From positions 3,658,001 through 3,722,000 of the forward strand of contig NC_067203.1 of the NCBI RefSeq assembly GCF_026262505.1: a stretch of DNA of 64,000 nucleotides. The letters are read 5' to 3'. A model generated the notes under the pieces. That model was not told the DNA's origin. It worked only from the letters and a program-made list of their open reading frames with translations, and made no database searches. Positions 46,678 to 56,423 of this stretch are shown here, piece by piece. Numbering within the stretch: the stretch's first letter is position 1; every line of letters begins with the position of its first letter. Source of the DNA: Trichomonas vaginalis G3 (lineage: Eukaryota > Parabasalia > Trichomonadida > Trichomonadidae). The translations under genes and the position numbers were made by a program.

Positions 46678-48212
46678 ATCATACGTTTTTTCAAGGTCAT
46701 CTTTAATAAATGATATATAATCTGAAGGGTCTAAAAAATGGGATTAAATTTACCACTCACAGAAACGAGAGTAACATTATAAATTCCGCTAACTGTTAAA
46801 TTTAATTCACAACTATTATTCGAAATAATATGATAATTGACATTTTTTATTACGATTAAAAATATGGTAAAGCGTTATTTTCCAGTGATAATAAAACTAG
46901 AATAAGATTACCTCAAGAATTCATAAATTCAACGAATAAGAAATTCATTCATGTTATAAATTTTAGTGTTTTCAGAAAATATGAGTCAATGTCATATTCA
47001 TCAACAGGTTATATTTCACTTCATTCAAAATTTAGTTCAATCAAACCCATATAATGACCATTTCATAAGATTTTCAGATGGTATTAAAAATGTAATTGAT
47101 AGATTAAAATATGAACAGATTGACAATATCGATGAATTTTTGGAATTTTGGTTTTAATATCCTGATGGAAAAAAGATGAAGTTAAAGATAAAGCTGATAC
47201 TATAACAAAAACAATTACAATGACCGATCCAGATAGTGGGGAACAAAAAGATAAAACAAACGATAGAAACTGTGAAAGGTCAATTATTATTGATTATGAT
47301 TCAAAGGATTATTATTCAATAATGTTAATGCTTGAATATTAAATAGCCTTAACAAAGAATTTTTCAAGTGATATTTTATATTCATCAACTATTTTATTGT
47401 ATATGTTATTATAAGTTAAATGAAGTTCAGTTTTGTTGTTCCGTTCTTTGATATCTAATTGTGCTAATATCCTTTATAGGATTTATTTTTGCAACTGTTC
47501 CGCAGCATGAAACCTCATTCATCTATGAAAAATTGAATCTTAACGTCTGAATCTTGAACATCACAAAGAATGGGCGATAATGTGAATTAATGATTCATAA
47601 GGTAAAATAATTAAACCAGATTGGTCAATTAAATTTATTATTGAATCATAATTATTAATTATTATATCACGGTAAATTTTCATTAATTCTGAATTAATGT
47701 CTATTTTATATGGCGCATTGCGACTGGAATCGTAGATTCCTGGGTTCTCGATGTTTGATGAAAAAGGAGGGGGTATGTTGGATAAGTGGGAATTTCAACA
47801 GTTCTTTAAGGTTCAGATATAAATGATTGGGTCTCCATCTTCTTTATTTTGCTCCTCCTCCTTTTTCGGTAAGTCACGAGTTAATAAATTTGTGTTGAGT
47901 TGCTGACCTTGTTAATTCGGGGCTAACATTAACTTTAACATTTTGAATAATTCGTGATTTATCATCATTTACGTTATAACCAACCGTAATCTCTGCTTTT
48001 GCGTTAGTGTTTTTTGACTAGTGAAACGTCTTCTCATTTATAATCGAATAAAAAAAAGAAAAATATATTTAAAGTTTTATTTAGTTGTTACGGTAATATC
48101 CCAAGGTTCATCATTGTTTGCTTATACTTTCTTTGTAACTGCACCAATTATGTTATTGATATTGCTTTGAGTTTCTTCCAGTCTTATTTTATTCATTTAC
48201 AATATCTTTAAA
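46678..48212. pseudogene. Degraded coding region of element A
   Basis: Short coding-like stretches are visible on both strands, including one of structural-protein character around 47560-47640 on the minus strand, but no whole gene. Multiple breaks; an old structural gene or genes of the element, or an inserted piece. Confidence 0.45.
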
Positions 48213-49025
48213 TCATTTCATTACATGCATTCTTAAAAAACCATCTGATTTTCTTAATTTACGTCTATCACTTTCTTTAATTAAATCAAAGTTATAACCT
48301 TGTTGAGAATAAAGTGGTTTCTTTATCAATTCCTTGAACGCTTCTGAAAGTGAAGATGAAGAAATTCTTGCCACTTGAATTGGTTTAAATTCTGCTTTCA
48401 TTGCTTCTTTCTGTTCATTGAACACTGGATCGAATAAAGCAACTTTAAAGAATTTCTTAGCTGGAATTTCAGGTCTCAAATTTGCATATTGACCATCAAA
48501 CTGATTAACATATTGAGGTAATCCGTTTGGTCCTTCTTCAACAGCATTTAATTCTTCATTGAAATAAGAATATGGATTATAACGGTATGAATTAATTGGA
48601 CCATTTTCACCTTCTCCAATGTATTGTTTAACAGCTTTTCCATTTTCATCAAATTGCATAGGATAACGTTCATTATATGCTTTACGTTTAGGATAATCAG
48701 TTATAGTTAATTTGTAACCATTTATGACTTTAATATTACCTTGACCATCAGTAACGAAAACTTCATTTATACCATCAGGTTTTCCATTTGGACCCGTAAT
48801 GTCTGCTTCGTGTGCTTCCCAATTTGGACCATGACGTTTGGCATATGCTTGAGCTTCTGGTAATGTTAAAACGTTTCTCATTTGTTTAACATCTTTTTGA
48901 AGACCAGCAACAATATGAACTAATTCTTTCATTCCGTCTGGAACTTTCATAGTTCTATTATATGTACCCTTTTTGTTTGTTCCTTGTTTTAATGGAACCT
49001 GTAGAAGATTTGCTATTTCTGTCAT
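48213..49025 (-). CDS. Conserved structural-type protein of element A, 270 aa
   Basis: After a short basic N-terminus it has [20 protein letters not shown], then [17 protein letters not shown] and [19 protein letters not shown]. This succession (linker helix, D-x-NGDG-like turn, 'NGY...YP.R..Y') is one I associate with hypothetical proteins of trichomonad Maverick/Polinton elements, where it lies beside capsid genes. Its place here next to the ATPase and capsid genes supports a virion or morphogenesis role. No enzymatic motif. Intact frame, T/A-rich leader before the ATG. Confidence 0.6.
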   Translation of the reverse strand: MTEIANLLQVPLKQGTNKKGTYNRTMKVPDGMKELVHIVAGLQKDVKQMRNVLTLPEAQAYAKRHGPNWEAHEADITGPNGKPDGINEVFVTDGQGNIKVINGYKLTITDYPKRKAYNERYPMQFDENGKAVKQYIGEGENGPINSYRYNPYSYFNEELNAVEEGPNGLPQYVNQFDGQYANLRPEIPAKKFFKVALFDPVFNEQKEAMKAEFKPIQVARISSSSLSEAFKELIKKPLYSQQGYNFDLIKESDRRKLRKSDGFLRMHVMK

Positions 49026-49065
49026 GTTTAATTATAAATAAAAAATAAAAATTAATTATAAAAAG

Positions 49066-49880
49066 TTAATCAAATTTAACACTTCCTTTATTTAAATCAA
49101 CTATTATTTTTCCATGTTCTCCTAATTGTTGATATTGTGTGTAAAGTTCATTAATGCTCATTGGTAAATTCACTTGATAAAGCATAACGTTCAACTGTTG
49201 ACGACTAAAACCACTGAAAATGAAAAGTGTTGATAGATTTGATTTAATGTTTGTGCTTAATGCTTTAAAGTATTGAACAGCCATAAAGAATGAACATTGA
49301 ATATGTCGACATTGAGTTAATAATTGATTAAAATATGATTTCTCATTAGTTATTAGTTTTGATTTCACGGCATCATCTAGAAAAATTAGTGAATGCAAAA
49401 ATTCTTTATCAAAATTTGAAATAGAAAGTGTTTCAAATAATTCATCCCTTTGTTTATCAATAATTTTATCCTCTAATCCTTGCTTCTTGATTGTATTATA
49501 TAATTCTTTATACATTAAAAAGTTTTTTAAATAATCTTCTGCTTCTTCTTGTGATAAATAAATAATTGGAATTTTGATTAAATGCTTTAAAGATTCAAAT
49601 GTATCATCTGAAGGTGAACCTGAACGGTTGATATAAATTAACACATGTGAATGGGGGAAGTGTTAGCAATAATGATAATTTGTTTTAATATCGTTAATGT
49701 TTTACCTTTATTTTGTTTACCAATTGCTGCAGTGATTGAATTTAAATAACATTCAGAATATGGAATTTTCATTAATTTTTCCTTAGATAGAGCATTTCTA
49801 TTATCACTCAATGCTTCATTAATCATATCATCTATGTATGTATTATATACTCCTGCTAATTCTTCAGAATTTAAATCCAT
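49066..49880 (-). pseudogene. A32-like DNA-packaging ATPase of element A, broken
   Basis: The N-terminal section has a P-loop (AIGKQNKGKT), and a later section has a hydrophobic strand ending in Asp-Asp (LIFLDDAV) as Walker B, then FSGFSRQQLNVMLYQ, comparable to FQGFSRYDIELIWKQ in the ATPase at 53484-54369. FtsK/HerA-type ATPases of this group pump DNA into capsids of Polintons, virophages and poxviruses. The gene is broken about once. Confidence 0.7.
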
Positions 49881-49904
49881 TTAATCAAAAATAAATTTAT
49901 AATT

Positions 49905-51152
49905 TTAAACATTTCTATTCATCAATATTTCATCATATGAACTTCTATACTGTGGTGGTGTACCTGTTGGATGATATTTCAAACCTTCATCCGGTGTCCA
50001 TGTCCAATACGTAGTCCTAGTAAACCAAACCTGAGGAGGATTTGTCACCTTTGAACAGTAAGTGTCATTTTCACCCTGAATGATTGGATAAGCTTTCACT
50101 TGTACTGTAACTTGTGAGTTGAAAGTTTCTAATCCATCAAAGAATATACCCGCTCCATCACGTTGAACTGGAATAGTGCATAAGAATGAAGTTTGGTCTT
50201 TCCATGTTCTAGCTAATGGCGTGCCATCATCATCATTCAGTGGTCTAGTTAATGAGTCCTCGTATTCTTCTGTGCATTCATTCACTCCATCTAAATCAGA
50301 AGCTTGAAGCATACGTGTAAAGAATATGTCACCCACTGTGGTCATCGCTTGATCGGGGAAGTTTCTGGAATCTATAGTGACCTGAAGACCTCGAAGCATT
50401 GGATTTTCTAAAACTGTTCTTTGCATTGCATTCTTCGGAAATGTTAACACAACATCTGTAACATTATGAAGAGCGTATGAGAAATCCGAGCTAATACCTT
50501 CAGGAGTGATGCAACCTCCATTTAGTGAACGAACGTCAATATGTTGAGCTGGAATCATGAATGGATCTTCCTTACTAAATAAACGTGGTATTGCTTTAAC
50601 TGATTCTTCAATTAAACCATATCCTGGTGTAATGCATTTATCCTCTAAAACTTCCATCTTTGTGCATGAAATAATAACGTTATCAACTGTTGCGTCAGCA
50701 GATGTAGCGGCTAAGCTTGTAATTAATTTGGCAGGAAGTCCGATTTGTTGGAATTTGCGATCATATTTATAAACATGATTCATAATCTTTTCATAATTTT
50801 CATCAGTTATCTTTTCATAAACATAATTTTGTAAATCAGCAACTCTTAACGGGTCAACCTGACAAAATACTAAAGTATCCCTGAAAACATAATATTTAAG
50901 AATGATTTCACCAAATGATTTAGGATAATCATCGAACGCCTGAAATGCTAACAAATCATTTACCGGAATAATCATATCAAAAGTGATATCAACTTCTTCA
51001 TTTGCATTCTTGAAAACTTCTGAAGGGTCAATATATTTACCACATACTGAGTTATCATATTTTTGAACATTATTATATAACGAATGAACAAACTTTTTAA
51101 CTTTCCTTTCTGATTTTGGTTTATATGTTGCAAAAGTTAGTATACATATCAT
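49905..51152 (-). CDS. Probable major capsid protein of element A, 415 aa
   Basis: Starting MICILTFATYKPKSER, the protein contains FDMIIPVNDLLAFQAFDDYP, FGEIILKYYVFRDTLVFCQV, then VTDVVLTFPKNAMQRTVLEN and LQVTIDSRNFPDQAMTTVGD. The pattern of beta strands, with 'YP.....P(D)Q' after the fold's middle, resembles capsid proteins of trichomonad Polintons (double jelly-roll), as far as can be judged by eye. Its position next to the ATPase fits. It is at the short end for such capsids. The frame is open upstream of the ATG. A structure prediction would decide. Confidence 0.55.
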   Translation of the reverse strand: MICILTFATYKPKSERKVKKFVHSLYNNVQKYDNSVCGKYIDPSEVFKNANEEVDITFDMIIPVNDLLAFQAFDDYPKSFGEIILKYYVFRDTLVFCQVDPLRVADLQNYVYEKITDENYEKIMNHVYKYDRKFQQIGLPAKLITSLAATSADATVDNVIISCTKMEVLEDKCITPGYGLIEESVKAIPRLFSKEDPFMIPAQHIDVRSLNGGCITPEGISSDFSYALHNVTDVVLTFPKNAMQRTVLENPMLRGLQVTIDSRNFPDQAMTTVGDIFFTRMLQASDLDGVNECTEEYEDSLTRPLNDDDGTPLARTWKDQTSFLCTIPVQRDGAGIFFDGLETFNSQVTVQVKAYPIIQGENDTYCSKVTNPPQVWFTRTTYWTWTPDEGLKYHPTGTPPQYRSSYDEILMNRNV

Positions 51153-51337
51153 GGGTACGGCGACACTGCGTTCCACCTTACCCAAGATAACGGTTTGACA
51201 CTTTACAAAACCGTTAACATATATTTTACAACACAAACGACAACACTAACTTAACATTAAATATTTACAAAGCCGCCAACCACTTCACTTCACTAACGTT
51301 TTCACAAACGACTTCACTACTGTAAAAATAAACGTTC

Positions 51338-51658
51338 TCACTTACAAAAGTATTGCAGCGCTTCCCATTGCTGTGCTTCACATAACAGCTCATAATCTTC
51401 TGACTCACTTTCTTCTTCATATAGGTCAAAGTCACTGTCAAAATAAATGTTAGTAAGTTTTGACAAAGCTAATGAAACACGCTTACCGTTTGTATCTATT
51501 GCTTGTATAAACTTTCCATTATGTTTGTTGTCATAAACGCTCAAACTAACTTTACCCTTTCTCCCTCGTATCTGATAGAATGTATTTTCACGAGGAACGA
51601 AGAACAAATTCTTGAACTCATGACCGTTGTAGTTTGTTATCTCAATAGTTTTCGTCAT
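51338..51658 (-). CDS. Small acidic-tailed protein, 106 aa
   Basis: MTKTIEITNYNGHEFKNLFF, then FYQIRGRKGKVSLSVYDNK and NGKRVSLALSKLTNI, and an acidic end (DLYEEESESEDYE). The middle vaguely recalls the NUMOD/HNH-associated DNA-binding segment, but no nuclease residues are present. Upstream, a leader of repeated AAAATAAA precedes the ATG as in other genes of these elements. Last gene of element A or first of the junction. Confidence 0.5.
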   Translation of the reverse strand: MTKTIEITNYNGHEFKNLFFVPRENTFYQIRGRKGKVSLSVYDNKHNGKFIQAIDTNGKRVSLALSKLTNIYFDSDFDLYEEESESEDYELLCEAQQWEALQYFCK

Positions 51659-51745
51659 TTACATCCAAATAAAATAAAAAATAAAATATAAAAATAAACT
51701 TAAAAATTAATGATATCACCACCCTCACACGTATGAAAACATAGC

Positions 51746-51840
51746 GCAAAAATAAATTTAGGTGAAGCGGTGAGATCTCACCTCTTTTTTCACCTGTTTT
51801 TTCACCCTAGCCGCAAAGCGGCTCTGACCCTTTGGGTCTG
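51746..51840 (+). repeat. Left terminal block of element B
   Basis: AAAATAAATTT, then AGGTGAAGCGGTGAGATC and its palindromic partner, two TTCACC repeats and a double hairpin. Inverted partner at 62553-62618; further direct copies at 60591 and 61457. Confidence 0.65.
51809..51838. repeat. Double hairpin
   Basis: AGCCGC-AAA-GCGGCT followed by GACCC-TTT-GGGTC: two perfect stems with three-base loops, GC-rich in an AT-rich setting. Confidence 0.85.
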
Positions 51841-51846
51841 TTGAAT

Positions 51847-51999
51847 TCATTGCTTTATAACTCTCTTCCTTGGTTTCTTTTTAGTTGCTTTCTTCACGTC
51901 TGTCTCCAACTTGACTGTCTTTCTTCTTCGGCCGTAATGATACCAGTTACTTCCACCAGTCAATGGGTTAAATGGTCTTTCGTAAGGGTTTCCATACAT
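51847..51999 (-). CDS. Small basic protein of element B, 50 aa
   Basis: MYGNPYERPFNPLTGGSNWY, then GRRRKT and a Lys/Arg-rich end (KKATKKKPRKRVIKQ). The composition suits a DNA-condensing core peptide like those in adenovirus-type virions; this is inference. Lies just downstream of the 112-aa gene on the same strand. Confidence 0.5.
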   Translation of the reverse strand: MYGNPYERPFNPLTGGSNWYHYGRRRKTVKLETDVKKATKKKPRKRVIKQ

Positions 52000-52022
52000 T
52001 CCATAGGGACCATACGGAAGAA

Positions 52023-52361
52023 CTACTGTGGAGGAAGAGTTCCATCGACTCTATTTAAATGCATTGTTTCACCTTTCATCTGGTCATTAAAGTCTTTTGC
52101 GTGTTTTGCAAACTCATCGTCCTTTCCTAAAGCATTTTCTGACTCAGTCGCAACCAAATTGGATGCTTTATTTATGAGCCCTATTTTATTTAATCTTAAC
52201 TTCTTTGCAACCCAGCCTCCAATCTTCCCTTTATTTGCATCTAATGTCTTCGAAACCCTTCCTCCACTCATTTTATTTACTGCGTCATAAGCTCCAAGTG
52301 CTTTTGCTCCAAATGCTAATGCTTTTGTTCCCATTGCGCCTAAAACTGCCCAAGCTACCAT
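52023..52361 (-). CDS. Small protein with amphipathic N-terminus, 112 aa
   Basis: MVAWAVLGAMGTKALAFGAK is hydrophobic and glycine/alanine-rich, followed by a basic middle (WVAKKLRLNK) and an acidic tail. The layout recalls membrane-lytic minor capsid proteins such as adenovirus pVI, but similarity is only in general character. Neighbour of the penton-like gene. Confidence 0.5.
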   Translation of the reverse strand: MVAWAVLGAMGTKALAFGAKALGAYDAVNKMSGGRVSKTLDANKGKIGGWVAKKLRLNKIGLINKASNLVATESENALGKDDEFAKHAKDFNDQMKGETMHLNRVDGTLPPQ

Positions 52362-52451
52362 TTACACCATATTAAAATCATCTCTCTTCAATATTATCTC
52401 ATAAAAGTTCTCGTTACTGGAGAAAGTCAATGAAACATAACGTTCTCACGG

Positions 52452-52475
52452 ACTTCGCCCTCACCGCTTTGCGGT
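52452..52475. repeat. Double hairpin
   Basis: GGAC-TTC-GCCC (one mismatch) then ACCGC-TTT-GCGGT; same architecture as the others in inverse order. Confidence 0.7.
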
Positions 52476-52585
52476 CTATCTAACTTATTTCTTATATCAT
52501 CTATACGCTTCAAAATGTCTGAACAATTGCTAACATCTTCTACAACAGTTATTTCATCATGAATGACCTTCAAGAACAAGCTCAT

Positions 52586-53467
52586 TTAATATGCTATTAA
52601 AATCATCTCAATAATGAGTCCATCCTTTCCATCTTTAGGTAGCACAACATCTTTCATTGAAGAAGGTTCGACAAGTCTTATGTTAAACTTACTGACAAAG
52701 TTTGTTATACTATAATGCTTCGGTGGCGAATACATGTAGTTTGAAAGACATAATATAGATTCTTCAGCAAATTCACTTATACTGGATTTTATAACAATGT
52801 TCTCACGAGACCAAATACCACCAATTGACAATCTTGTAAGCAATCCTGCTGAACCTTCTACTGTAAACGTCGATGGTAACATTCCACGAAGGTCATCTAT
52901 TGACATCTTTGAGTCACTGAATTTAAATATTTTCTTAAAGCAATCGTCATTATCTAACCATGCAATAGCTTTGAAGTTTTCATTCGAATATACATCTGCT
53001 TCATTAAATGTAAAACCTGACTTCTTTGCAGAGATGACTTTAAAATCTATTGAGTTTGTTTCAAAATTATATGCTATGGTAACTTCTGAAGGTAATGGAT
53101 GCCCTTCCGCAGTCAGTTGTTCTCTCACTACCGTTTGAAGCTTTGTGTTAAAAACTTTCATGTCATCTCCTGTGTCTAGGTTCACATACACAGCAACAGG
53201 AAAACTATCTTGCTTCTTTGTTTCATCATTATATCTCAAAACATTAAAGTTCTTCAATAATATTGTTCTTCCTGCTGGAATACTTCGAACCTGTCTGATT
53301 TCAATAGCTTTCTCACCTCCTACATACTCTACCCAGTGCCTTGGATATTCATAAGTATACTGACTTTCTTGAATTTTGGTTGGTTTCATCATAACGTGTT
53401 CATAGTATATCTTTATACTCTTGTCAGTTAGACTCGGTGCTATGTTCTGAATATTTCTGACTTGCAT
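52586..53467 (-). CDS. Probable penton-like minor capsid protein, 293 aa
   Basis: Starts MQVRNIQNIAPSLTDKSIK; EKAIEIRQVRSIPAGRTIL and the closing FNIRLVEPS ... LIIEMILIAY show the alternating strands of a single jelly-roll. The ending, in which 'irLvd/e' is followed by a 'glIiEmili' strand, is the pattern I know from Polinton minor capsid (penton) proteins. ATG at 53467 chosen over an upstream in-frame Met because the upstream part would overlap the divergent ATPase gene. Confidence 0.5.
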   Translation of the reverse strand: MQVRNIQNIAPSLTDKSIKIYYEHVMMKPTKIQESQYTYEYPRHWVEYVGGEKAIEIRQVRSIPAGRTILLKNFNVLRYNDETKKQDSFPVAVYVNLDTGDDMKVFNTKLQTVVREQLTAEGHPLPSEVTIAYNFETNSIDFKVISAKKSGFTFNEADVYSNENFKAIAWLDNDDCFKKIFKFSDSKMSIDDLRGMLPSTFTVEGSAGLLTRLSIGGIWSRENIVIKSSISEFAEESILCLSNYMYSPPKHYSITNFVSKFNIRLVEPSSMKDVVLPKDGKDGLIIEMILIAY

Positions 53468-53483
53468 TTTTAATGGAGATAAA
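53468..53483. promoter_or_regulatory. 16-bp spacer between divergent start codons
   Basis: Only TTTTAATGGAGATAAA-like sequence separates the ATGs of the penton-like gene (-) and the ATPase gene (+); any promoter elements must overlap coding sequence or the transcripts must start almost at the ATG. Confidence 0.6.
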
Positions 53484-54369
53484 ATGAAGCATTTAATACA
53501 TGACGTAGATGAAGACATGAATGAAACTACAGACAAACTTAACTCTTCTCTCATTCTTCCTTTCAGTAAGGACTATGAGTTCTGTTCAAATGGCGTTTAT
53601 TTCTATTGTGGAAAGATGGGTTCAGGTAAGACATTTAATTTAATTCGTCATATACTCATAACAGAGCGTTTAGGAAACGACTCTTACTATGACCAAATCA
53701 TTATATCAGCAACTTCAGACTCTATGGATTCAACAGCGAAAACATTTATGTCAAAAGTTCAAGCCTCTGTCGTTAAAGTTCCAGACAGTGAACTCATTGA
53801 ATTTCTTCAACGTTACATTCGACGTAAGAGGAAATATTATGCCATCGTTGAATTTATACAGTCAGGAATGCAAAAGACTTCTGAGGAGATGGAAAGAATT
53901 ATTGACAAACACCACTTACGTCAGTACTCAGGAGTTTACGATATGAAACGACTTACAAACTACATTCTGTCAAAACTTTCAAAATACCCCTTCAAAAAAT
54001 ATCCTTCAAATACTTTGTTAGTTTGCGACGACTTCGCCGGAAAAGGTTTAGTGTCAAAACCAGACTCACCATTAGCTAATATCATTACTAAAGTCAGACA
54101 TTACCTTAACTGTAGCAATACTTATGCAAACATGGAGGTTTTTAGCTTTAAACATAAAACGTCTCATAACTGACTTCGTTATCTTTCAAGGTTTCTCACG
54201 TTATGATATTGAACTCATTTGGAAACAGTCAGGTATAACATTACCTTTTGAAGAAATTTGGGAAGCATATAAGTCTCTCATCTCTCCTCGTTCATACCTT
54301 GAGATTCATATCATGACTAATACCATTAAAGTCAAAAATATTCCATGGGAACGACCAACATTGTTTTAA
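53484..54369 (+). pseudogene. A32-like packaging ATPase of element B, broken
   Basis: P-loop GKMGSGKT at residues 43-50 after the strand GVYFYC; Walker B LLVCDDFAG near residue 180; then a C-terminal section with FQGFSRYDIELIWKQ and an LPFEEIWEAY helix as in the ATPase at 49066-49880. Family role: ATP-driven packaging of DNA into the capsid. It appears broken about once. Confidence 0.75.
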
Positions 54370-54505
54370 AGTTTAACCTTCAATTGACTGATGGTAAACA
54401 AATTCCATGCATCTCTGTCGCCATTTCTGTTAATATTTTTGCTGTCATTCATATCATCCACTTCCATCCGTTAGCTTTTGAGGATATGTGTTAGAATAGC
54501 TGTTC

Positions 54506-54763
54506 TTAAATGAAGGCTTTTCCCTTGAGAGCATAAACTCTATAACTTTCTGCATACTTTATGTTTGAACCTCCTGAGCCATCATTGACATAAATTTTTA
54601 TAGGCTTCCACCCTTTGTTCATGTTCCTGCTTCTTCCCTTAGCTCTTTTGTTCAGTAGTTCTACATCTTTATACACAGCTCCTGTCTCAGTGAATTCAAC
54701 AATATTTTCATTCGTTAGCTTTACATTCAAACCCTTGTCGAGTATATTGTTCATTTCATACAT
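54506..54763 (-). CDS. Small protein, 85 aa
   Basis: MYEMNNILDKGLNVKLTNEN, a basic middle (KRAKGRSRNMNKGWKP) and a strand-rich end (IKIYVNDGSGGSNIKY). No family recognised. Start taken at 54763, which leaves a 25-bp spacer to the divergent gene at 54789. Confidence 0.5.
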   Translation of the reverse strand: MYEMNNILDKGLNVKLTNENIVEFTETGAVYKDVELLNKRAKGRSRNMNKGWKPIKIYVNDGSGGSNIKYAESYRVYALKGKAFI

Positions 54764-54788
54764 ATAAAAGGTTTTTATTCTATATGAA
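54764..54788. promoter_or_regulatory. 25-bp divergent start spacer
   Basis: Separates two small genes read in opposite directions; AT-rich with TTTTTATTCTATATG. Same compact arrangement as at 53468 and 56407. Confidence 0.45.
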
Positions 54789-55142
54789 ATGAGAAGCAAA
54801 TCCATCTTAGCTGGTGCCGTTAATGTTCCAATTGAACCAACATCAAATGTTGACTCACGAACGACAAACAATATTGTCATAAAGAACTATAGTTCAGAGT
54901 GTTTGAAAGAAAAAGAACCAGAACTGAAATCCGTGAATTTAAACTCAGCTTCAAACGCTAACGCTACATCAGATGTTAAGTTAGAGTATCCACCACTGGA
55001 CCAAATTCTTTCAAGAGAAGCCAACGACAACCCTTACATAAATGTTCAAACAAATCCTTCAGATAACGTAGACCATTACCTTCTTCAGTTATACCAAACA
55101 ATTTTACTCAAAGACGATAAGAAGCTTTTGACAAATCTATAA
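54789..55142 (+). CDS. Small Asn/Ser-rich protein, 117 aa
   Basis: MRSKSILAGAVNVPIEPTSN, then a low-complexity Ser/Asn segment and a helical end (DHYLLQLYQTILLKDDKK). No recognised domain; perhaps a structural or scaffold protein. Followed on the same strand by a coding remnant. Confidence 0.45.
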   Translation: MRSKSILAGAVNVPIEPTSNVDSRTTNNIVIKNYSSECLKEKEPELKSVNLNSASNANATSDVKLEYPPLDQILSREANDNPYINVQTNPSDNVDHYLLQLYQTILLKDDKKLLTNL

Positions 55143-55158
55143 GTAAGAACCAAATAAT

Positions 55159-55403
55159 TTCTAACAAAGGAGGACCTTGAAAATGTTATATCACGAATAA
55201 CAGGGAAACAATGTGTCATTGACTATCTCGACCCTGAAATCGAATGCTGTGGTCAAACGCCACCATTCATGAAAATAGGTAACATCCGCATCATTGAAAC
55301 ACCAGGAACTACAGGAGTTGAGTTTAAGTATAAATATTCGAATGAATATACAAAACTTTCAACAGAATATAAACTTTGTTTGAAATATGTTTTAGTAAAT
55401 TAA
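55159..55403 (+). pseudogene. Coding remnant on the plus strand
   Basis: An open frame without ATG reads FLTKEDLENVISRITGKQC and ends in a strand-rich part (YKLCLKYVLVN). It looks like the end of a structural gene; broken. Confidence 0.4.
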
Positions 55404-55669
55404 AGCAATTTGTAATATCTATCCAAAACTTCTTCAACAGTATCGAACTCATCTTCATAATGCAAACCTAATCTTATTGACTTGGTGCAGTTTTCACTAA
55501 CACAATATAGCGCTTTGCGCTCGGCGCCTTTGACGCCTTTTTCTGTTCTCTTGACTGACATAACTAATTCATTTGTTTCATCAAACAGCAACAACCAAAG
55601 TTCATGACCTAATACATAACATTCATACTTTATATTTTTAGCTCTGAGTTCTCTTGTAAGCTGTTGCAT
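55400..55669 (-). CDS. Small protein, 89 aa, containing a double-hairpin insertion
   Basis: MQQLTRELRAKNIKYECYVL, a strand-rich middle, and a helical end (DEFDTVEEVLDRYYKLL). The segment EKGVKGAERKALY is encoded by the GC-rich double hairpin at 55509-55537, probably inserted in frame. Overlaps the following gene by 40 bp. No family recognised. Confidence 0.5.
   Translation of the reverse strand: MQQLTRELRAKNIKYECYVLGHELWLLLFDETNELVMSVKRTEKGVKGAERKALYCVSENCTKSIRLGLHYEDEFDTVEEVLDRYYKLL
55509..55537. repeat. Double hairpin inside a coding region
   Basis: AGCGC-TTT-GCGCT then GGCGCC-TTT-GACGCC (one mismatch). Confidence 0.75.
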
Positions 55670-56055
55670 TTAATATTTTCTAAAAAGTCAACTTCAACAG
55701 TCATTCGCACTGGTGCCTTCAGTTCTACAGGCTCTCCTTGAAAGTCAACAAGTCTGAATTGCATGTCTTTCAAATTATGAGGACTAATGCGAATCCATTT
55801 ACCTAAATGAGTTGCTATGACAGGAACGTTTGGAATGAACATTGAATTGACTGCATAACAGAAAGACTTATATTCTACTGAACCTTTACTATTAACTCCT
55901 GAAATACCTGTGACATTAGCTATTTTAGACTCAATGTACAAACAATTACCATAACATACGTATGGAACAGATTTCATCTCAATCGTTTTGTCAACACTTT
56001 TCAAAGGAAATGTCATATGGTATGCTCCCAAAGCAAGTTGAACTCTATGACTCAT
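55630..56055 (-). CDS. Minor structural (capsid-type) protein, 141 aa
   Basis: Strand-rich protein with PVIATHLGKWIRISPHNLKD and MQFRLVDFQGEPVELKAPVR: the 'l.d...rlvD..G.pv.l' pattern is typical of small beta-sandwich proteins of Polinton-like elements. It resembles the broken gene at 46116-46677 of element A. Adjacent on the same strand to another small beta protein. Confidence 0.5.
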   Translation of the reverse strand: MSHRVQLALGAYHMTFPLKSVDKTIEMKSVPYVCYGNCLYIESKIANVTGISGVNSKGSVEYKSFCYAVNSMFIPNVPVIATHLGKWIRISPHNLKDMQFRLVDFQGEPVELKAPVRMTVEVDFLENIKCNSLQENSELKI

Positions 56056-56064
56056 TCTTGTATC

Positions 56065-56406
56065 TTAAACTCCTTTCGCATAACTGAACTTCAAAACTCC
56101 TGCAATAAGTTTAACATTCATTAAGTTTTCTTCGTTCTCCTTGTTTATTGTAGTATTTATGAGCGCATTTAACACTCCAGCTAATGTTTCCATCTTATAT
56201 TCTACATTATTGTGAAATCTTATTTCGTGCTTCTTTCCATCTATTTCAAACTCCATGAAATCTGTTTCGTCAGTTATAACGAATGAAGCAATAGTATTAA
56301 AGTCAACCATTCTGAATGCAAGTGGCTCATTCTGTAGACCTAAGTTTGTTTGTAGTTTTACTGTCCCGTATTCGTTTGGGTCTGTACTTTGCAAATAGAA
56401 CAACAT
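56065..56406 (-). CDS. Small beta-rich protein, 113 aa
   Basis: Starts MLFYLQSTDPNEYGTVKL; strand-rich with LAFRMVDFNTIASFVI and HEIRFHNNVEYKMETLAGVL. Probably a structural partner of the 141-aa protein. The ATG at 56406 lies 17 bp from the divergent fibre start; an upstream in-frame Met would run into the fibre gene. Confidence 0.5.
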   Translation of the reverse strand: MLFYLQSTDPNEYGTVKLQTNLGLQNEPLAFRMVDFNTIASFVITDETDFMEFEIDGKKHEIRFHNNVEYKMETLAGVLNALINTTINKENEENLMNVKLIAGVLKFSYAKGV

Positions 56407-56423
56407 TTTATTCTCATTAAAAT
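56407..56423. promoter_or_regulatory. 17-bp divergent spacer with an initiator-like motif
   Basis: TTATTCTCATTAAAAT reads TTCTCATTA toward the fibre gene, close to the T. vaginalis initiator consensus TCA-pyrimidine-T/A, four bases before its ATG. Confidence 0.5.

Larger units (their letters stand above)
37355..51658. mobile_element. Virus-like element A (Polinton / Polinton-like virus family), broken
   Basis: The parts in order are a small ORF, rve integrase (+), two small ORFs, origin-like array, primase-helicase (-), second array, KilA-N (-), fibre (-), minor structural remnants (-), conserved structural protein (-), packaging ATPase (-), probable capsid (-) and a small gene (-). Integrase at one end with capsid and A32-type ATPase is the Polinton layout, but the replication gene is a Prim-Pol/SF3 helicase as in virophages and many Polinton-like viruses; no PolB or Ulp1 protease was found. 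Several genes are broken (at least four breaks), while others and the repeats look fresh, so insertion is probably recent. Exact termini are unresolved. Confidence 0.75.

Noticed and set aside
46966-47157. 63-codon plus-strand frame in the degraded part of element A
   Set aside because: Opposite to all neighbouring genes, no domain; treated as part of the degraded region.
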